Origin: Chionis minor
Lineage: Eukaryota; Chordata; Aves; Charadriiformes; Chionididae
Direction of reading: 5' to 3'
DNA length: 64,000 bases
Assembly (NCBI GenBank): GCA_013398295.1
Contig: VZSF01003273.1
Coordinates: forward strand, 348,290-412,289
The notes beneath the pieces are model-generated. The model had not been told where the DNA came from. It ran no database searches and worked only from the letters and a program-made list of their open reading frames with translations. The number at the start of each line of letters is the position of its first letter. The first letter of the stretch is position 1. This document shows positions 60,607 to 64,000 of the stretch, piece after piece. A program made the position numbers and the translations under genes.

Positions 60607-61950
60607 CAAGCTAGGTGTTCAAGCTACCTGAATCCATCGTATTTATAAACTAGGTTGTTCCTCACAACAGCAGACAGTTTCAAGAGACAAATCCATGCAG
60701 CATTCGCAGACTGCAAGCTGTTTATACCCAACTTGCAATTACTTCTTACTTTTTTCACCCTTCTTCTGTTGGAGGGACTGGAAAGAGGAGTAGGAATTGG
60801 TGTAAAACAAACAACCCATCCCAAACAGTGTATCTGTTACACCAAAATATGGTTCCTACACCTGGATACCACAACTGCAACAGAGAAAAAGAGATACTCT
60901 GCCACAGTCTAAAAAGCAAATTCTCTTACGAACGTTGGAGTGTGATCTGAAACACACAGATGGCTCCAAAACACGTTTCTGGAAGTTCTGTTCCTATTTA
61001 TTTTTGAGGATTATTCAGAATTATTCTGGGAATTAAAAAATGGCTAAAGAACATATTCTGAGTTTACTTCACTGTTTACTGTTTTCATAGACATTAATTC
61101 AAACTACACTATCTCATTTCAAATGAGTTTGATTCTAAAATTCTTATTAAACTTTCAAAAAATAAATGCTGTATGAACTTTCAATACAGCAATAGATCCT
61201 AAAAATTATACGTTACCCTGAAAATCTGCATTGCCTCAAGTGGTCTAGGTTCTTTTCAGATAAGAATAGATACATAAACTCTTAAACATTTATAAGAACA
61301 ATCCTGAAATTATGACTGCGGTGAAAATTACAAAAAAAAAGCTATTACACAGGAGATGAAAATACTATTTGACTTTTATTGCTTCAATTAAATTTAATGG
61401 GAAGTTCTAACCAAAGCAGAAGTATGCAGCTCTTTCTGAATTGTAACTAGTAATGCTGAAAAATGTTTTTAATAGCATCAAGCTATATACAAACATTTAA
61501 AAACAAGCTCTTGGCTATACAAATAACAAGCTACCACAGAAACATAAACCTATGCATTCCTCAGTAAAGTTACATTAAAATCTGGGACCTCCTGAGCACG
61601 CTTCTTGTACACACCTTTCCTGCTGCAGAAAGAGGCTTCGTACAAGAACTTTTACTCCAGAAGCTCTTCAGCATACAAGTAATTTTATTACTCTATAATT
61701 AACCCCCAAATTATCAGCAATGATAAAGGGGTATTTTTCTGTTTTAATTTTTCTGGTACTCTCATCATCAATGTGTTTCCTGCCTATCACAGGAGATGGC
61801 CGTTGGGACGACCCCACCGCTTCCAAGACCTGACAGAGCAGCTGAGTACAAGCTTCTCTTCCAATGGCCGTCAACTGGAAGCAATAAAGGCCCCATCCCT
61901 TACACCAAAATCCAAACCATTCTCCCGCTCCCATTCTGAGATACCAAAAT

Positions 61951-61990
61951 GCCCAGTCTCCCTTTCAAATACCCAGTCTCCCTTTCACAT
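61951..61990. repeat. 20-bp tandem duplication, two copies
   Basis: GCCCAGTCTCCCTTTCAAAT is followed at once by ACCCAGTCTCCCTTTCACAT. Two bases differ. It lies in PPM1D intron 1. Confidence 0.88.
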
Positions 61991-63499
61991 CCACAGTGGC
62001 ACCAACACACAGTTAAAGATCTGGTCTACATATGATAAGCAAAATTATTCACTCTAAATGAAATGTGCCCTGGGATTCCATAACATAGTATGAGAAGTTA
62101 CAAAGTAGAGATAGTAAAGCTTTTGTCCCACAAAAGCCTAGCTGTTATGCACATGCAGCAGGACTCGGTAAGACCAAACACGCTACACAGCAGTTTACCA
62201 CACAGCCTACCTAAAACTGTCATCAAACGCTCATGGCCAGAGCTATGTTGTTTCCCACAACAACTTAAATTAGTTCCACAACCAAAGTACTATTTGCTAA
62301 ACACTCATTACTAAAATAGCATTTCCTGCATTCTGTCACTTCACTCCACCTCTCTCCATTTTGTAGTCACGCATAGTTACAGAGATAAATAACAGGCAGG
62401 GATACTACAACTAGAACTAAACTCCATACCTTTCTCCCCCACACCATCTTCTCCTATCCAAATGTCTTTCTCCTTCCCGTGCCGGTCCGCAGCCCAGGAG
62501 GTCGCGTGTCACTAGCCACCCGTTACCTAGCATCAAGGTTCTAGTCAAGTTCTGGTGCTTCTAAAATTCACCCCTTTTCCTTTCTGTCCAGTATCAGTGT
62601 GCCCTCAACCTTGCCGTTCCTTCCCCCATATCTTTTCAAGTACCTGACATTTGCACAACTTCTCTATTTTGCTATTCAAGAAAAAGGAAAAGGAAAATGA
62701 AACTGTTTTGACGCTATAACCCCCCCCAATGAATCACTTCGCCGAAACCATACCGTGCAATTCTTGCTTTTTATGTTTTCCTGCCAAGCCCAACTGTCAG
62801 CATCGCTGTCGATGTTTTTGATCCAATTTTACCGTGTTCCCCTCCCGCCTGCCTGTCTTCATATGTTGTTCACTGCTCTGATGTTTTTCTCTTTCTGGGG
62901 CTTCTGAATACATAAATGCATACACATTACACACACTCTACACATTATATATAACAACCATACTCTAAGTCATAACCTTCACCTTACTAAGAAAAAAAAA
63001 AAAAAAAGAGGTCCGTTTCAGAAACTCAGTTCTGCAATCTCACTAGATCTCAGGGGGAAGGAACAGCACAAGAATGATTCCTGTCACCCGTCTTGTCACT
63101 CTCCTCTCCTTTACCCTCACCTATTTAGGACCCCAACTTCTATCCTACTGCAGTTAAGCAACCCAATCTATCTAATCTTCAGGATACGAAGTGCGTTTTC
63201 CGTTTTGGCAGGTACCCTGCATATTCCCTAATGCTCAAACAATAAAACGGGTGAACAATCACCCTTTATGAAATAACCAGACTTTGAGTCCTTCCAGCAG
63301 GACTTGACAGAAACAGTCGAAATCGAGGCACAGCGAGGGGGAAAAACACTGTCCCAGCCCATTTAATGTTGCTAAAGCTACTTTTTTTTTTTTTTCCATG
63401 ATACTCTGGACAAGGGACATCTAAGGGGGTATTCCACGCAATTCCCCAAGGCAACAAGATGAAGACTTCTCACTAAATGGGAGTTTGGACATGGGACTT

Positions 63500-64000
63500 G
63501 TAACACCCTGAAAACAAACCGCCGCTGCGAAATCGCACCACCTTCAGCTGCGCGGCCCGGCCGCCCCACAACGCGTCTTCCCCCCCCCCGCCCCCGTCTC
63601 CCACGGTTCGGCCTCCGGTTTTTCTCGCTCCGCCGAATTCCCCGACTCGCCATCTCACCGTCTCACCTCGCCAGGTCCCCGCACCCCCGCGGCGGCGATG
63701 GAGGGAGGCTCCCGGGCCACAATAGCGCGGGGGGGGGGCCGGGCGGGGGCACAAAAAGGCGGCTGAAAGCGGGACGCCCCGGGCTCGGCAGCAGCAGCGT
63801 GCGGGGCACGGGAGAGCCCGGCGCCGGGGGATTCGCCGTCCCCCCGGCTCTGGCCGCTGGGCCCCGCGGAGAGGAGACGAGGAACCGCCGCAGAGGCACG
63901 GCCGGGCCGGGCGGGGCGGGAAGGCCGCGGGCCGGCGGCGCTACCGAGGCGGGAGGGGACGGGGGCCCGGCGGCGCGGGGGCGGCTGGAAGGCGCCGGTC
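63500..64000 (-). promoter_or_regulatory. PPM1D: CpG island, probable downstream side of the PPM1D promoter region
   Basis: GC and CpG rise sharply from 63.5 kb to the window end, with GGGCGGGG-type boxes near 63910 and long G or C runs at 63580-63595 and 63729-63738. On the minus strand, GGCGAG followed by GTGAGA at 63667/63666 is a near-ideal donor. The upstream sequence does not encode the known end of PPM1D exon 1, so this may be an alternative first exon or plain intron 1. The open frames here are Pro/Arg-rich GC artefacts. Confidence 0.55.

Noticed and set aside
63378..63653. 91-codon Arg/Gly-rich frame starting MASRGIRR
   Set aside because: It is a low-complexity product of the CpG island and does not match PPM1D exon 1. 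It ends in a poly-Lys run from an A tract.
63663..63899. 78-codon Pro-rich frame considered as PPM1D exon 1
   Set aside because: It lacks the PP2C Asp-Gly-His-Gly-Gly motif and the Met-Trp-Lys-Lys-Leu-Ala end of exon 1. Its frame is also out of phase with exon 2 at the nearby donor.

Overview
The window is vertebrate nuclear DNA, almost certainly from a bird. It carries parts of two spliced genes, both on the minus strand and arranged head-to-tail: PPM1D (also called WIP1) at 37-64 kb and BCAS3 below 33-34 kb. The bird call rests on a CR1 LINE 3' end in the intergenic gap, compact introns with few transposons, protein divergence from mammals, and a GC-rich promoter left as an assembly gap. 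The gene order PPM1D then BCAS3, transcribed the same way, matches the conserved vertebrate order. The species cannot be named from the sequence.

PPM1D, read from high to low coordinates. Exon 1 is not present and should lie beyond 64,000. Exons 2 to 6 are complete: 57019-57244, 54407-54531, 43851-44041, 42805-43047 and 37340-37894. All have good splice sites and a continuous frame that ends in the family's Val-Cys-Val-Cys tail. The 3' UTR runs from 37339 to a poly(A) signal at 36465-36470. Near its end is a 13-nt block that can bind miR-16 and miR-29, both known repressors of PPM1D. A CpG-rich island fills 63.5-64.0 kb.

Between the genes (about 34.1-36.45 kb) lie roughly 2.4 kb of intergenic DNA with one CR1 fragment. 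The BCAS3 CpG island follows. It is interrupted by 226 N, and noncoding exon 1 cannot be placed. The island holds GC boxes, a GTCACGTGA E-box and CRE-like TGACGC sites.

BCAS3, read from high to low coordinates. Six coding exons are present: 32658-32745 (start codon at 32726-32728), 29772-29826, 27720-27795, 25671-25777, 16256-16337 and 7042-7114. They encode about the first 154 residues, and all exon phases agree. The rest of BCAS3 lies below position 1.

The two proteins act separately. PPM1D is a nuclear PP2C phosphatase that ends p53/ATM/ATR/p38 signalling. BCAS3 is a beta-propeller protein of the phagophore and cytoskeleton. The rest is intron or intergenic DNA with small repeats, old SINE remnants and hairpins. 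I found no tRNA, rRNA, CRISPR array or intact mobile element, and nothing that amounts to a new coding system. The most notable signals are regulatory or structural: the overlapping miRNA sites, a perfect 12-bp hairpin in a PPM1D intron, the BCAS3 promoter motif cluster, and a 58-bp repeat found twice in PPM1D introns.
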